A stretch of 64,000 nucleotides of DNA, taken from positions 23,657,576-23,721,575 of the forward strand of contig NC_088655.1 of the NCBI RefSeq assembly GCF_964019385.1, written 5' to 3'. The stretch comes from Sycon ciliatum. Its lineage: Eukaryota; Porifera; Calcarea; Leucosolenida; Sycettidae. Both the position numbers and the translations under genes were made by a program. A model generated the notes under the pieces. It worked only from the letters and a program-made list of their open reading frames with translations. It had not been told where the DNA came from and ran no database searches. Positions 28,758-40,146 of the stretch are shown piece after piece. How positions within the stretch are numbered: the first letter of the stretch is position 1; every line of letters begins with the position of its first letter.

Positions 28758-29160
28758 ATGGCTGTAAATGTAATGGCTGTAACTGGCACCACCCGAAGCT
28801 GCGTTCGTCTCCCCCTAGCTAGGTCTACCCTATTCGTAAATTCCCCTTTCTTTTCCTCCTACTCCACGTGGCTCCAACTGCCTCCCAGTGTTAGACAAGC
28901 TCCAGATATGCCCAAATTCCGTACCCTCGTCAGACAGCACTTCAGTATCTCCCAGTAAACAAAGTCACAGTCACCACTTCCGCTGCATAGCTCGCTGAGC
29001 ATCCCATTGCTTTGTAAGTTGCTAATCCCTTCCCACTTTGTGTACGTGCTCTTAATTTTCTTTTTTTCTCTTCTTCCGTGGTTGGTCTCACCCTCTCCTC
29101 AATTCAATTGGCTGTCTTGACATGCCACGAGGTGCAGAAATAAATAAATAAATAAAATAA
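28758..29160 (+). mobile_element. LINE 3' end (reverse transcriptase C-terminus, 3' UTR, TAAA tail)
   Basis: The frame 28,758-28,958 ends with TLFVNSPFFSSYSTWLQLPP, SVRQAPDMPKFRTLVRQ and HF, matching the final WxxLPxxxRxAxxxxxFxxxL segment of non-LTR (CR1/L2/Jockey-type) reverse transcriptases. About 180 bp of 3' UTR follow and the copy ends in (AAAT)n near 29,140-29,157. A 5'-truncated dead copy. Confidence 0.65.
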
Positions 29161-29636
29161 CTACATGACACTGACAGCTTGCTGTCTACAGCACTGGGTA
29201 TTAACCTCCTCGACATTCGTCTTGTCGAGCACTCTCAGTAGGCTGCTCCATGATCTAGTGCCGTAGTGGCGGAGTACTAGTGCTGCTGCATTACGCATCG
29301 CTCACTGCGTTTCGGGGTAAGAGCACTCTGGCGCTAGAGCAACAACGAGTTATCTTTTTATAATGTCTGTGGCTGTACTGATGCTGCCTACATGTGTACA
29401 TGTGTATATCAAAAATATAGCCGAAACAGCTTGCTGTTTACAGCATTGAGTGTATTATGCACATGTACATGGACGGGTCTTCCCCTGGATGCTCTCTCTC
29501 TCTCTCATGCAGCACACGATAGAGTTGGATTCAGAGACATCATCATTCACAATTTTCTCGCTGACTAATGCCTCTACGATCACCTTGTGATTATGAGTTA
29601 TACATACATACATGTACATGTACATGACTTGCAGTT

Positions 29637-29723
29637 ACTACTGTTCTGGCAACTGAAATCCGACCGCCTTGGCGGCGCGCCGCGCCGCCAAGGGGGTCGG
29701 ATTTCAGTTGCCAGAACTGTAGT
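29637..29723. mobile_element. Mini-foldback hairpin, copy 1
   Basis: Outer arms CTGGCAACTGAAATCCGACC and GGTCGGATTTCAGTTGCCAG; inner arms CTTGGCGGCG and CGCCGCCAAG. Almost the whole 87 bp folds back. Copies 2 and 3 share the outer arms but have other inner arms. Confidence 0.9.
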
Positions 29724-30175
29724 TCAGTTGTATAGGTGCCTCATGTTGCCTGATGACAGCGAAAGCATGATATCACCGGTGTGTGTAGTGAATGAACGAT
29801 ACCAAGACCACCACCACCAAGACCACCGAGAGTCCACAGCTGGAAGAAACAGCTGCAGTCAGTAACTGTTCGTGGCACTGACTCGACTGTTTACATTTGT
29901 CTAACATCGCTGCATGGACTACAATGCTGCCATGTACTTGCCATGTCATCATTATTCTAGCATGTAATTGTTTAGCAAGTCATAACTTTTTTTGCACTGT
30001 GTGAGTTGGGATGACGGCCGCGTCAGGACTGTCAGTGTGTGCCAGGTGCGAGTTGGCCCAATGATGACGCACAATTCGGAGCTCCAGTTGCTCAAAAAGC
30101 ATAAATGCCGCAGACATTACAATTAGGACAATGCAACATGACTACAACTATGTACTAAGTTGTTACTAGTAGGCA

Positions 30176-30392
30176 TTGGTGGATTTTGCTCCGGCGAAAA
30201 GGTGGCAGATTCTGCTCGAAAAGGTGGCGGATTCTGCTCGAAAAGCAGTGAAATTGGCAGAACCATACAAACCTTATGGCGGGCAATTCCTCGAATTCTG
30301 CTCCATTTCTTTATCCACATACTAAACATGCATGAAACTTACCAGAAAAAGTACCGAATTCTGCCAATTTTTCTGCCGGCAGAATCCGCTGG
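30176..30392. mobile_element. GCGGATAATG element, copy 5 (reverse)
   Basis: GTGGCGGATTCTGCTCGAAA, GGCAGAACCATACAAACCTT, AAACATGCATGAAACTTACC and GGCAGAATCCGCTGGACC. Its left end is tandemly repeated (three GATTYTGCTC units). Confidence 0.75.
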
Positions 30393-30453
30393 ACCCTAGC
30401 TAGTACTTGTTGAGAGTTTTAGGTGTGTTGTTTGTTTCAAGAAACGTTAGCAA

Positions 30454-30491
30454 CAGGGAACCCTACACATACGGTATGCGTAGGGCTCCCT
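30454..30491. repeat. Small hairpin GGGAACCCTACACAT
   Basis: GGGAACCCTACACATAC and GTATGCGTAGGGCTCCC pair with few mismatches. Confidence 0.7.
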
Positions 30492-30667
30492 GGCTAGCAA
30501 TACACCTAAACTCCCAACAAGTTGCCATGTTGCTGCTGTTGTTGTTGTATTCCTTTATTTCAATTCGCTCAGGGCACAGGCAATACTGCCTTCTCACCGG
30601 AGAGAGGATTCTCCGATTCCTACCAAAAACGAGAGATGTGTTCGGCATTCATACTCTTTGAAAACGT

Positions 30668-30672
<5 letters not shown>

Positions 30673-30740
<68 letters not shown>
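30673..30740. repeat. (GT)n microsatellite
   Basis: Pure GT run. Confidence 0.98.
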
Positions 30741-30742
<2 letters not shown>

Positions 30743-31311
30743 CTTTAGTGGACTATTGTCTCCTCGCAGATTATTCGAAACGTTCTCCTAATAGAAAAGT
30801 ATTTGCCCAGGACGATGCAAATGTGGCAGCACACACAAGGACCTGTCCTGCGAAGGTGGGAACAAAATGCACGCATGATCATGTACATGTACCGGTGCTA
30901 CTACCGGGTAACACTGTGCCTTGAATGAATCAACTTTACTTTTAAACGTTAATATTTTACTTTTAAACGTTACATATAACAGATAAAAGAGGGTGCCATG
31001 CCGCTTGGCTGGGGGACTCCGGGTTTATTTTTGACGGATTCGAAGTTTTTCGAACACACCTGTACATGTAATACGATGTACAATGCTTCACTAACTCAAT
31101 CTCTGGACAGCTGGCTCTACAGTCACAGTGCCCCAGCAGCAGTTCCGTTTCCCGTTCCTGTTCCAGTCTAGATACCTTCCCACGCCATGTGACAGTGTAG
31201 AGCAACCATCATGCTGCTGAATGCAATCCGATCGCTGGAGTGAAGTTTGTGCCGTTGTTTGAAAAATAGAAGTACAGTACTTTTATTGGGGATAATACGG
31301 CAGATGGGTAG

Positions 31312-31313
<2 letters not shown>

Positions 31314-31398
<85 letters not shown>
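31314..31398. repeat. (GT)n microsatellite
   Basis: GT run with one TA interruption. Confidence 0.98.
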
Positions 31399-31402
<4 letters not shown>

Positions 31403-32083
31403 CGTGTCAGCTAGTTCGGTTGGTGGGTACACTTATGCCTGATTGTGTTGGGTCTGTTGCCAACGGGCTCGGCTACTTGAAGGTGTAATGTTGTATCTGC
31501 CACCTTTGTTGGTTCCAGGGTTCATATACTTTCTATTTGAAGTATACATACCTGTTAACCATAGACTGCTTCTGGCTAGATTAACATTATTTTTATTACT
31601 CTTGTGTAATCAATGGTGCTAGTGAAGCTTATATCAGATCCACTCTGATTTAGCCACCCACACTAGTAGCAAGTATTACCTTCACTGGGGGCAGCAGGGC
31701 CTGCTCTAGACATTCAACTCAGCCCGGTCAGAGTGTACCTGGCGCATGCAGGCCAGCCGGGTCAAGCCGGGTCAGATCATCCTGCAGAAAAACAACCAAA
31801 AAGCATGCTCAAAACGCAGGAAACAGAAAGGCGAATTTATTACCGGAAATCGGAAATTTTAGAGAACAAGGCGAACTATCAAAGTCCGCAAACGTAGAAG
31901 GTAAACGACATTATGTGAAGAATGCAAAGCAGTAACATAATAGAGCACTGGGGGGGGGGGCTGCAGCACCTTGTGGAGTGGCTGCTTGCTGCGACTGAAT
32001 CACCTGCATGGCCAAGCCGACTGGCATCTGCTGCACCATCTGCTGAAAGGCTTCAGCAGACTGGAGAACTGGTGGAGTTGCAA

Positions 32084-32214
32084 CTGCTGCTGCTGCTGCT
32101 GCTTGCGCTGGCGCTAAGTGACTGGCGCTGCTGGCGCTGCTGCTGGCGCTGCTGTTGCTGGTGGCGCTGGTGCTGCTGCTGCTGGTGCTGCTGCTGCTGC
32201 TGCTGCTGCTCTGG
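32084..32214. repeat. CTG/CAG microsatellite
   Basis: GCTGCT and GGCGCT repeats inside the hAT-like element; in minus sense, CAG repeats. Confidence 0.95.
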
Positions 32215-32299
32215 GTGTGCGGGCCAGGTCCCTCCGTTCAGACGAGGTTGACGTTGCAGTCATAGTGCGCCGAGTCACCTCAGAATGCCATGCAGCCAT

Positions 32300-32560
32300 A
32301 GTCTTGTCGTAGTTGAAGCAGTGAGTTCTTACCTTTCAACCACGCATCGCAACCAAATCCACCGCCGCTCGTCTTCCTTTGGAAATGCGTCTTGCACAAA
32401 GCGCATGACATGGATAGACTGCCATGCCATGGTCGTAGTCCAGCCAGGGTTGACCTTTCTTCCAAGAGTCTTGGAAAGCGTGAGTTTTTTTTCTCTTCGC
32501 TGCGGGCTCCATCGTCCAAATCACCAGTCGGCTGAAAACTTGCAACTGTGTCAAAAGCTA
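32300..32560 (-). pseudogene. TTF-type zinc-finger fragment of the hAT-like element, frameshifted
   Basis: The minus strand reads MEPAAKRKKTHAFQDSWKKG then QPWLDYDHGM in one frame and MSCALCKTHFQRK with DAWLKGKNSLLQL in the next. The order FQxxW-x4-PWLxY...MxCxxC is that of TTF-type zinc fingers at the N-terminus of hAT-related transposases and their domesticated relatives. The two halves are in different frames, so a single-base shift broke it near 32,420. Confidence 0.5.
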
Positions 32561-32947
32561 CATGTATAGCCAAAGTTACGCTTTTGACTACCTGCCCCAT
32601 CGACTTCCTGCGTGATGTCCTGACTTCCTGCTCGCCGCTGGCCAGATCGCGCTCGAACCAGTTGACCCCAGTTGACCCTAGCCGAGTTTCTGTCGCTTGT
32701 AGACTGTAGTCTGTACGGTTGCGCTAGATTTGCAACAGATGGGGTCCGCGAGTCGTAAAATACGGGTATGTACGAAGTACAGGTTCCTGCACGAGTACAG
32801 TGAGTACGAGGGCAGTACCCCGGAATCCAGCCCGCGCCGCGATAGCGGCAAGGGCTGGATGAACAGCGGTACAGGCCGAGTATGAGTGACTGGAACGTGT
32901 TTCCCGTGTGCACCCAAGCCAAATAAAGAGATACATGACAGACACAC

Positions 32948-33260
32948 CTGCATTGTGTTTTGTGATTGTTTTCTGGTACAGTTTTTTGTAGTAGTCCATA
33001 GTGCTTTTTTTCTCGCGGTGCCATTGTCGACTGGGCATCGGGCATTCTGGCTGTTCTGTTCCTACGTATTTTTCCCACGTCTTGATCGGAAACCTCGGCA
33101 AATTGCGCGGATCCTGCAGGTTGCTGAGCATTGCGCGCTTTGGTTGAGGCTCATCCGGCTCGTCCAAGATCTCCTTCGCGAGCGACTCCGCAATAAAAGT
33201 TTCAGTCTCTTCCTCAACTTTTCGGAGGAGCTCATTCAGATCGCCAATATCGTTCAACAA
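32948..33260 (-). CDS. Coding-like exon of the hAT-like element
   Basis: The frame includes DLNELLRKVEEETETFIAES, LAKEILDEPDEPQPKRAM and PIKTWEKYVGTEQPECPMPS, then REKKSTMDYYKKLYQKTI, and meets a donor GCAG/GTGTGT at 32,948. It is open at the upstream side without a clear ATG. Family not recognised; its place inside the inverted termini suggests a transposon exon. Confidence 0.4.
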
Positions 33261-33415
33261 AGGGGCTTCTTTTCTCCCAGTTCCAGATCAAATGTTGGAG
33301 CGCCATGATGACAGTTGTGGTTGCAAACAGTCGCTCTTCTGCTTTAGATATTTTATTAGTAACCAATGAAAGACCTTGAAGTAGAGAGTCAGTCCAGTGT
33401 CCAGAGAGTCAGTCC

Positions 33416-33606
33416 GTTCCTGCCCGTCGTCAAGTGACGACGGGCAGTGGAATCTGTTCCTGCCCGTCGTCACTTGACGACGGGTAGTGGAATCCGCCCG
33501 TCGTCACTTGACGACGGGCAGTGGAATCCGTTCCTGCCCGTCGTCACTTGACGACAGGCAGTAGAATCCGTTCCTGCCCGTCGTCACTTGACGACGGGCA
33601 GTGGAT
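33416..33606. repeat. Tandem array of five perfect palindromes
   Basis: Five units of about 40 bp (one shortened to about 34), each containing TGCCCGTCGTCA plus CT or AG plus TGACGACGGGCA, separated by GTGGAATCCGTTCC. Unit 1 has the reverse-complement centre (AG) relative to the others (CT). Unit 2 has one mismatch (GGGTA) and unit 4 one (ACAGGCA). Confidence 0.92.
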
Positions 33607-34084
33607 CCAGGTCCATCACCTTTGAGCAGGCAGGACGGCGCTTTCCAGCCCGCGCTGTTTGATCTGTCATTGGTCAACTCCAAGGCGACAATCACGTGAC
33701 ATACGGGAATTTAGGAATCCATTGTCAGTTTGAGGCATTTTTCAGCCGGGTCAGACTGGACCCGGTGTTAGCTGTTCAGCCAGGTCGTGCAGTTCCCCAG
33801 CCGGGCGCGTGACCCGGCTGACCCGGCTCTCCAGCAGGCCCTGGGCAGGGGTTACTGCAGTTGGATCCCAGGATGGATACCCTGATGCCGTCAATCCTTT
33901 TTCTGCACCTTGTCCTCACCCACTTACTGAGGTGTGGTGAGCCCATAAGCGGGATCATTTTCAAGTCCACCTAGAGTTTTGGGGATTTCAGGGGGTGTCG
34001 GCCGTTGGGCGGTTCAATAGCCAATTGAGTCATCTTTCCAAGATTCCTTTTGAGTCTCTCTCCCCTCTCCCGGGGAGACCCACG

Positions 34085-34125
34085 TGACCAGTTCTGGCAG
34101 TGAGCAACAGGTACAAGTACAAGTA

Positions 34126-34197
<72 letters not shown>

Positions 34198-34244
34198 AGA
34201 CCCACGTGACCAGTTTTGGCAGTGAGCAACAAGTACAAGTACAA

Positions 34245-34280
<36 letters not shown>

Positions 34281-34330
34281 GTGAGAGAGAGAGGTTCTTT
34301 CCGACACTCCCCCTCCCCCCCCCCCCCTGC
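34085..34330. repeat. Duplicated (GT)n-containing block, (GA)n and poly-C
   Basis: GACCCACGTGACCAGTTCTG, GCAGTGAGCAACA and GTACAAGTACAAG followed by (GT)n occur twice (from 34,077 and 34,198), then GA repeats and poly-C. Confidence 0.9.
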
Positions 34331-34689
34331 ACCCATTCACGCACGACCGTAGCTACAAGATACAGACGGATAGCCACGCTACACGCCCATCCATTCGTGC
34401 ACACCTGGCAGCACACACGCATGCACGCACACACAGACGCACACGTACACACATATACAGATACACACACACGTACATGCACGCACCTGCAGGGATATTG
34501 GCAACAGCAAGAAGAATGGCGAGTGAATGTCTCCCCCCCCCCCCCCCCTCGGCATGCAGAATCATGCCACACTCTTCAGCACCACACAGGAGAATTACCA
34601 AGCTGAGTACACCGTACCCAGCTCCCTTAGAACGACAACCAGTGTGGGATATCATCGTGGATCTCATAGAATTGACTGATACTTAACTT

Positions 34690-35730
34690 AAACCATGAGA
34701 TGGGTCAAGTTCCAAAATGTTCAATAGTTATAAATGCAGGCAAAGATCAACTAAATGAGTTATTTCTAGAGAAGACGGATTCTTGCGCAATGAAGACAAT
34801 AATTATCAGCTATAATGAATGAGAAACGAGATGCATTCGTGCACTCTAGGATCACGCTCACTATCGTGCTAGCTCAACGACCCGTATCGACTAGATACGC
34901 ATAATGCCCAGTATAGGACTGTTTAAAATTTACGCCCTGTGGATCCAGCAGTCCACACCCGATCAAATGGTTAGAATATTATCAAGTGGTGAGCATACGA
35001 CTATCCAACATAAGACCGGCTCAGTAATCCCAGGACGTTTCGTCAGTGAGAGTATGATAAAGATAGTAGCGAGAAAATTATATACAGTTGATGATGTGGT
35101 GGTAAACTAGATCAAGCGGACGAGCAGTTCGTTCACATGCCAGGTGAAGGAGAATAGACTTGGCCCAAAGTGACCTTGGGTCACATGACGCAGGGGGTTA
35201 GTGTGGTGTCTAGTCTGAACATCATGGAATGCATCGCTGGACGAACTGAATCAGGAAGTCGGCTGACGATGTCTTGCTGACATTGCAATGGCCTGGGATT
35301 GGCGGTAACCCGACTGCCGATGCCTTAGTGATGCTGTAGCAGCCTGGAGAGATTGTGTTATGAGAATGATCTTGTAACAGTCTATTGACAACACGGCCAT
35401 TATTCGGCAAACACAGCATGGAGCTCCTTGAGCGGATGCAGCCAGCAGCGCTAGCAATCCATGCAGAATGCACAAAACAGCGCTGGACCACTAGGAGACG
35501 ACAGCATACTGAACAAACGGAACCAGCCTTACTCAGTAGTAGCATGAACTAGTCTCACCGCACCATGGTTACCAGCAGTCACTCACGAAAGGTCAAGTTA
35601 GCTGTTGGATGCCACCTAGCGCTTGAAGACATCAGGACATCAATTACGGTGTTCACTCGACATGTCGGCGTGCGTGCATTTCTAACGAGACACCAATTCA
35701 CGGAGATCTCGAAGCACTGGCACACTCCGA
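34690..35730. other. No gene recognised; 3' flank of the Ras-like gene
   Basis: Unique sequence without recognisable exons or repeats. The Ras-like transcript (minus strand) presumably ends here; AATAAA-type signals cannot be assigned with confidence. Confidence 0.4.
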
Positions 35731-35732
35731 TC

Positions 35733-36443
35733 TCACAAGATGGTGCAGAGAGTTTTCTGCCACGTGGATCTTGTCGATCGTGTCGATCGCAACGTATGCG
35801 TTTTGCTTGTGCCCGGTGATCCCACGTGAATCGCAGTCAGCGTACCGCCACGCGACACCGGTGGAGAGAACGTGCCCAGTCCCATTAGGGCCGTGGACGG
35901 GCCCGTGGACAGAAGCGAATGTCTTGGAGACGCCACCGCCGCAAGGCCGCCGACAGGTGCCGAGTTTCGCTTGCTCTGCTTTTCCGGCGTTCCCAACGGC
36001 TGCGGCATGCTTTTCGACCGAGTCGCCAGCGTTCTCACCATGGCAACCAGCGAGAGGCGCGCCATGTGGCCGAACAGCTCGTTGACGTTCTTGCCCTCCT
36101 TGGCGCTCGTCTCCATGACGATGGGCACGTTGCGACGGCTGACGCCCCAGGACTTGCGCACCAGCTGCCGCACGTCGTCAACGGCAACCTGCCGCTGCTC
36201 AAGGCCGACGTCGCACTTGGTGCCGACGATGATGATGGGCGTGCCGGAGGAACGGCGCAGACGCACCACGTCGCGGTAGATCTCCTGCAGGCTGTCTAGC
36301 GATTCGCGCGACGCCACGCTGTAGACAAGCGCGAACACGTGACCCGAAGTGATGTACAGGTGCCGGTTGTTGTTGTAATGCTGACCCGTGCCGGCCGTGT
36401 CCAGGATCTCCATGGAGACCGTGCCCAGACCGTCAACCGCAAT
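35733..36443 (-). CDS. Ras-like GTPase exon 2
   Basis: Acceptor GTCCGCAG/ATTG; begins [18 protein letters not shown], which continues the YRHP end of exon 1 exactly as in Ras-family proteins. Carries [20 protein letters not shown] and the C-terminal tail ending KTLCTIL, then TGA. Confidence 0.93.
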   Translation of the reverse strand: MAVDGLGTVSMEILDTAGTGQHYNNNRHLYITSGHVFALVYSVASRESLDSLQEIYRDVVRLRRSSGTPIIIVGTKCDVGLEQRQVAVDDVRQLVRKSWGVSRRNVPIVMETSAKEGKNVNELFGHMARLSLVAMVRTLATRSKSMPQPLGTPEKQSKRNSAPVGGLAAVASPRHSLLSTGPSTALMGLGTFSPPVSRGGTLTAIHVGSPGTSKTHTLRSTRSTRSTWQKTLCTIL

Positions 36444-39400
36444 CTGCGGACATGCACATCGGGAAAAGCCACAACGGGGGAAAAGCAGAGATTACAAATA
36501 AGCAACGTGGAGACAACAATTTTATGATAGCAATGAATATTATCAGTTCCGCGGTCCTTCCACACAACAACGAAGTCTCAAAAGAGTTTTTTCCAATAAA
36601 AATAATAAAAAAAGAAGAAGAGAAGAAATCGATTGTGGGATGACCGCGGAACTGATATTGTTCATTTCTATCATTACAGCAGAGATTGTTTTTGCTTTTG
36701 GGTTCAATATCCTTTTTTCTGGGTTTGCATTTGTATTGCATTGCTATTCATTGTGTTAATTTTGCCCGTACCAGAGGCTCGTGAAAGCAGTGGAGAAAGA
36801 CTTCAAGAGTTACGTCGAGAACCGGCACAAAGTATACGACCAGATCCTATTATTTTCTTGTGGCTGTCTCGAGGAACACAGCAATGATTGGCAGATAAGC
36901 ATGCAGCAGGAGTATACACTATACAGGCAAACGGGGAAGCATTCAATGCAACAACATCGCAGCAACGGCATAGTTCCATCGATAGCTAGGCTGTCACAGA
37001 CAACACCAATACACAATTGTAGAGCACAATTTTTGCTTCCAATGCCACAGATCGAAGAACATGCAATGAGAGAAAATAGAACGGAAAGCATTCGTGAATG
37101 TGGAACCTGGTAGGCAGGTGAATAATATGCTAGCTCCCTGCACCCAATACATTGAACTCTGCCATAGCACTCCCTGCTCATGCAGAGCGCAGCATCAGCA
37201 GGTCGGAGGATGGGGGGGGGGGGGGGGGGCATAGCTCATAGCTCCCAGTCACAACTGACCAGTACCTTCACAGCACACTATGATAACGCCCTCTACCCAT
37301 ACGGAGCGCTGCACCCGCAGGTCAGGGGTTGCGTAGCCACCAGTCATAGCTGCCTCTGCACCCATACAGAGCCAATCACCTGCACGTCTGGTGTGTGCGG
37401 GGGGGGGGGGGGGGGGGGACATAGCCCCCAGTCATAACTGCCTCTGCACTCAGACAGTGCAGTGCCCCGTACCAAACAAGAATAAGAGAATGAAAAAGTG
37501 TTTACTCCGAGTTTCACGCACTAAGCAATCATCAGAAAACACTTTTTTCATAAACTTATTATTGTTTGAACTAGCTCTGCCTTTATTGCACACTCTATTG
37601 GACAGCCTGGAACTTCTCTGTTGTACAGTGTCCACTGAGTACCTGCAGGTCTGCAGTGACAGGGTACACTATGAAAACAGCATGCATTCAAGTGGAGCTC
37701 AGTTCCTGCAGGTCTGCTGTTGAATGGACAGGTGGTGCATTGTCCAATGCGTACAGAGGGGAATCCAGGCTCACTTCTGTAGGATTTATAGTCGGGTTTT
37801 GACTATTTTCAAGTATTTTGAGGCCAATTTTTGCCAAAAGCCAAGAGTTGAAATCCCAGTCTCATCATAATATTCGTTATGGACTATAGTACGCACTCGT
37901 CCTGCAGAGTGCAGCACAGTTGAGTCACAGTGTATGCAGTGGTATGCTGTGCTTGGTGAAATTCTAGCCTGGTCGCTCTTCGGCACCCGACATTACTGTA
38001 ATCATGTATGTTATACAGTCAGACTTCACTTATCCGGTCCTCTTTCATCCGGGTCCCTCGCCACCTGGAAGAAAATAGCTGGTTTCAGATTTACAGCATA
38101 CGTGATGCATCCAACATAACCAGTGTTCGATTATCCGGTTCCCTCGCCTATCCGGATATTTTTTGTGGAGAACGGACGTGTGCGGTCAGACTGTAATCAA
38201 CACACTGGGACAATAGAGAGTACGTGATGGCACAAATAAACACCCAGTGCTGCCATGCACGTGTCCGAGTTATCGCCCACCAGTGATATGTATTGTGCTC
38301 TACAATACGGGAACTCGACATGAAGAATCCCGACAACGCTCGTCGTTTCCGGGCGTAATGCAAAGGAACCTGTAACAGTGTTCTGCTCTCCGTCCACGTA
38401 AAGAAATCACATGGAACGTGTACTGGGAATTTCCCCGTACCAAATTTGGCAGTTTTTTTGCCGGATTTAAATGATACCCAGTGGATCTGTACGTCTTTTC
38501 TTTGCGTGTGCCACAAGATGGAGAATCTGCACTCTGTAGAAGACTGGAAGTAAAACACGAGAAGCCGTAGACTCCAACCCAGACACCTGTTGTCTACGTG
38601 ATTTCTCAACCTCATTACAGACAACTTCGCTAATAACGACTGCGGATATAACGACAATTCGCGAATAACGACAGAATTTCTATGCCCAGAGCAAAGTCCC
38701 ATCTAACTGTAATGCACATAATGAGAGTTCGGTATGAGGACACTTCGCGAATAAGGACACTTTTTCTATACCCGCCGAGTGTCGTTATCCACAAAGTTGA
38801 CTGTACGGTCTTGGAAAATTCACCTGTCTGAAACTGATCCGAAGCTGTCAATCCGAAGTTTGACAGAAAAAACCCCGCATAGGTGCAGTACTCTCGGGCG
38901 GCAGAGGACAGAGCATCCAAGAACGAACTGGCTAGGATTCACCAAGCACAGCACACCTACATAACACATGGATACACGGTGACTCAACTGCATATAGACT
39001 ACTGTACACGAAGAAATAAATAATAAGAACCGGGTCTAGGCCACAGGGCTACAGGGCTGCTGGGTTTAATCCCCCCCCCCCCCTGGTCTTTGCCTCCCAA
39101 CAGTTAATGCGCAGGTACAGAGCCATCGCACATCATAATTGCTTACACTGGCAATATCTACAATCTAGAGTACTGTGTAACCCCCCACTAATCTAGACTT
39201 CCCAGTTCCAGGCACTCTACCTGCCACTTTTGAGGTACAACGCCACTTCAACAATAAACAGCACCAAACAGACAACTATTTACTGGCACAAAACGTGTTA
39301 ACTTGCATTTAAGATATTGCTTGCTCGGCGCTTCAGACAATTTGTATTCCGTCTTTGTCCCAACGTGCAGGGGGGGGGGGGGGTGATGCTTTGTATAAAC

Positions 39401-40146
39401 TATACACATGCCGCATACAATTCTATATCCCTGGTCCTGGACTGGGCCATTGGTACTCCACTGCTACATGTGCCAGGACAATCACAAGTGCCTAGTATCA
39501 TGCAAACATGTGCATGTGCATGTGCGTACCAGTCCACATCCCCACTCCAGTAAGCCACAGCGAGTAACAGCCGGCCACTGCACTTTAGACCATGCAAGTC
39601 AGTGGCAAGCTGAGTAACACCCAAACGACAATTATTACTAATTAGCGCAACGACAAACCCTCTTCATGGACTATCGAAAAATCACTGTTGCACCCCAAGT
39701 CCTTCAATGGCTCAAAGAATACGAGTTCTGAGGTGAAGACAGTGTCGTCTACTAGTACGTGTACTGCTAATAGTTTGGTGTGGTGCCCTCGACGTATTAT
39801 TTTCTCTTTACGCGAGCTCAAACGACAGCATAATAAATTATTTGACTGCTTTCAATATATTTTCCGATTTGCTCCTTGTGACTCATAATAATGAAATTTA
39901 ATACTTTGACCAGGGATTGCTGCATTAGGATCGCAGCTACGGTGTAAGGCAGTCAGTAATACTCATAGAAAGGATTTCCGGCCACATTCGTCAGGTGACG
40001 AAAAACCATTGGCTTACCGGATGTCGATAGAAGTCTTCGATCGTCGGGTCGTAGCTTGCCACGAACTCGCCGGTTGCGAAGCGTATCGCCAGCGCACTCT
40101 TGCCCACGCCGCCACATCCCATGAGCACCACCCGACACTCCTTCAT
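35733..40146 (-). CDS. Ras-family small GTPase, two exons, complete (gene-level entry)
   Basis: Two exons (40,018-40,146 and 35,733-36,443) encode a 279-residue GTPase. Residues 10-17 are the P-loop GCGGVGKS; the effector region is YDPTIEDFY (32-40), as in Ras and Rap; switch II begins DTAGTGQ, with Thr where Ras has Gln61, as in Rap; the base-recognition motif is TKCD rather than NKxD; ETSAK is intact. The G domain ends near residue 170 and is followed by about 100 residues rich in Ser, Thr, Pro and Arg, then a C-terminal CTIL. This is a CaaX box with Leu last, which predicts geranylgeranylation and membrane attachment. Closest in pattern to Rap/Ras rather than Rho or Rab; the long tail sets it apart. 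I do not assign a symbol. Confidence 0.92.
36524..36674. mobile_element. Foldback MITE in the Ras-like intron
   Basis: ATGATAGCAATGAATATTAT and CAGTTCCGCGGTC on the left are inverted as GACCGCGGAACTGATATTGT and TCATTTCTATCAT on the right. It lies 81 bp from exon 2. Confidence 0.85.
37205..37420. repeat. Poly-G tracts and a local duplication
   Basis: Two long G runs (37,212-37,229 and 37,398-37,418) each sit before CATAGC and CCCAGTCA, suggesting a duplication of about 190 bp inside the Ras-like intron. Confidence 0.6.
38016..38193. mobile_element. CAGTCAGACTT/TTATCCGG element, copy 1
   Basis: CAGTCAGACTTCACTTATCC left and GTGCGGTCAGACTG right, with AGAAAATAGCTGGTTTCAG and CCAGTGTTCGATTATCCGG inside. 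Ends resemble pogo/Tigger-type MITEs. Copies at 54,560 (internally deleted) and 62,702. Confidence 0.8.
38618..38813. mobile_element. ACTTCGCTAATAACGACA element, copy 1
   Basis: CAGACAACTTCGCTAATAAC and CGTTATCCACAAAGTTGACTG are inverted ends; GCGAATAACGACAGAATTTC and TATGCCCAGAGCAAAGTCCC are shared with the copy at 48,213, in the opposite orientation. Confidence 0.8.
40018..40146 (-). CDS. Ras-like GTPase exon 1
   Basis: Starts at ATG ([19 protein letters not shown]) in perfect register with Ras residue numbering and ends after YRHP at CCG/GTAAGC. The 43 codons contain the P-loop and effector region. Confidence 0.93.

Larger units (their letters stand above)
31695..33843 (-). mobile_element. 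Degenerate hAT-like DNA transposon
   Basis: Ends CAGGGCCTGCTCTAGA and TCTCCAGCAGGCCCTG are inverted, and the CAGGG start is typical of hAT elements. Subterminal CCGGGTCAG/GACCCGGCT motifs recur at both ends (31,722-31,785 and 33,743-33,830). Inside, the minus strand has a coding-like exon (32,948-33,260) and a TTF-like zinc-finger remnant (32,390-32,560), plus CAG repeats and a palindromic array. A clean 8-bp target duplication is not evident (GGCAG occurs on both sides). Confidence 0.6.

Noticed and set aside
35039-35060. A further hammerhead-like core (CTGACGAAAC, minus strand)
   Set aside because: The CTGACGA core is not followed by a stem II and a separate GAA; no cleavage triplet or stem I.
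35919-36299. Plus-strand frames opposite the Ras-like exon
   Set aside because: Shadow frames of a GC-rich exon whose minus-strand product is unambiguous.
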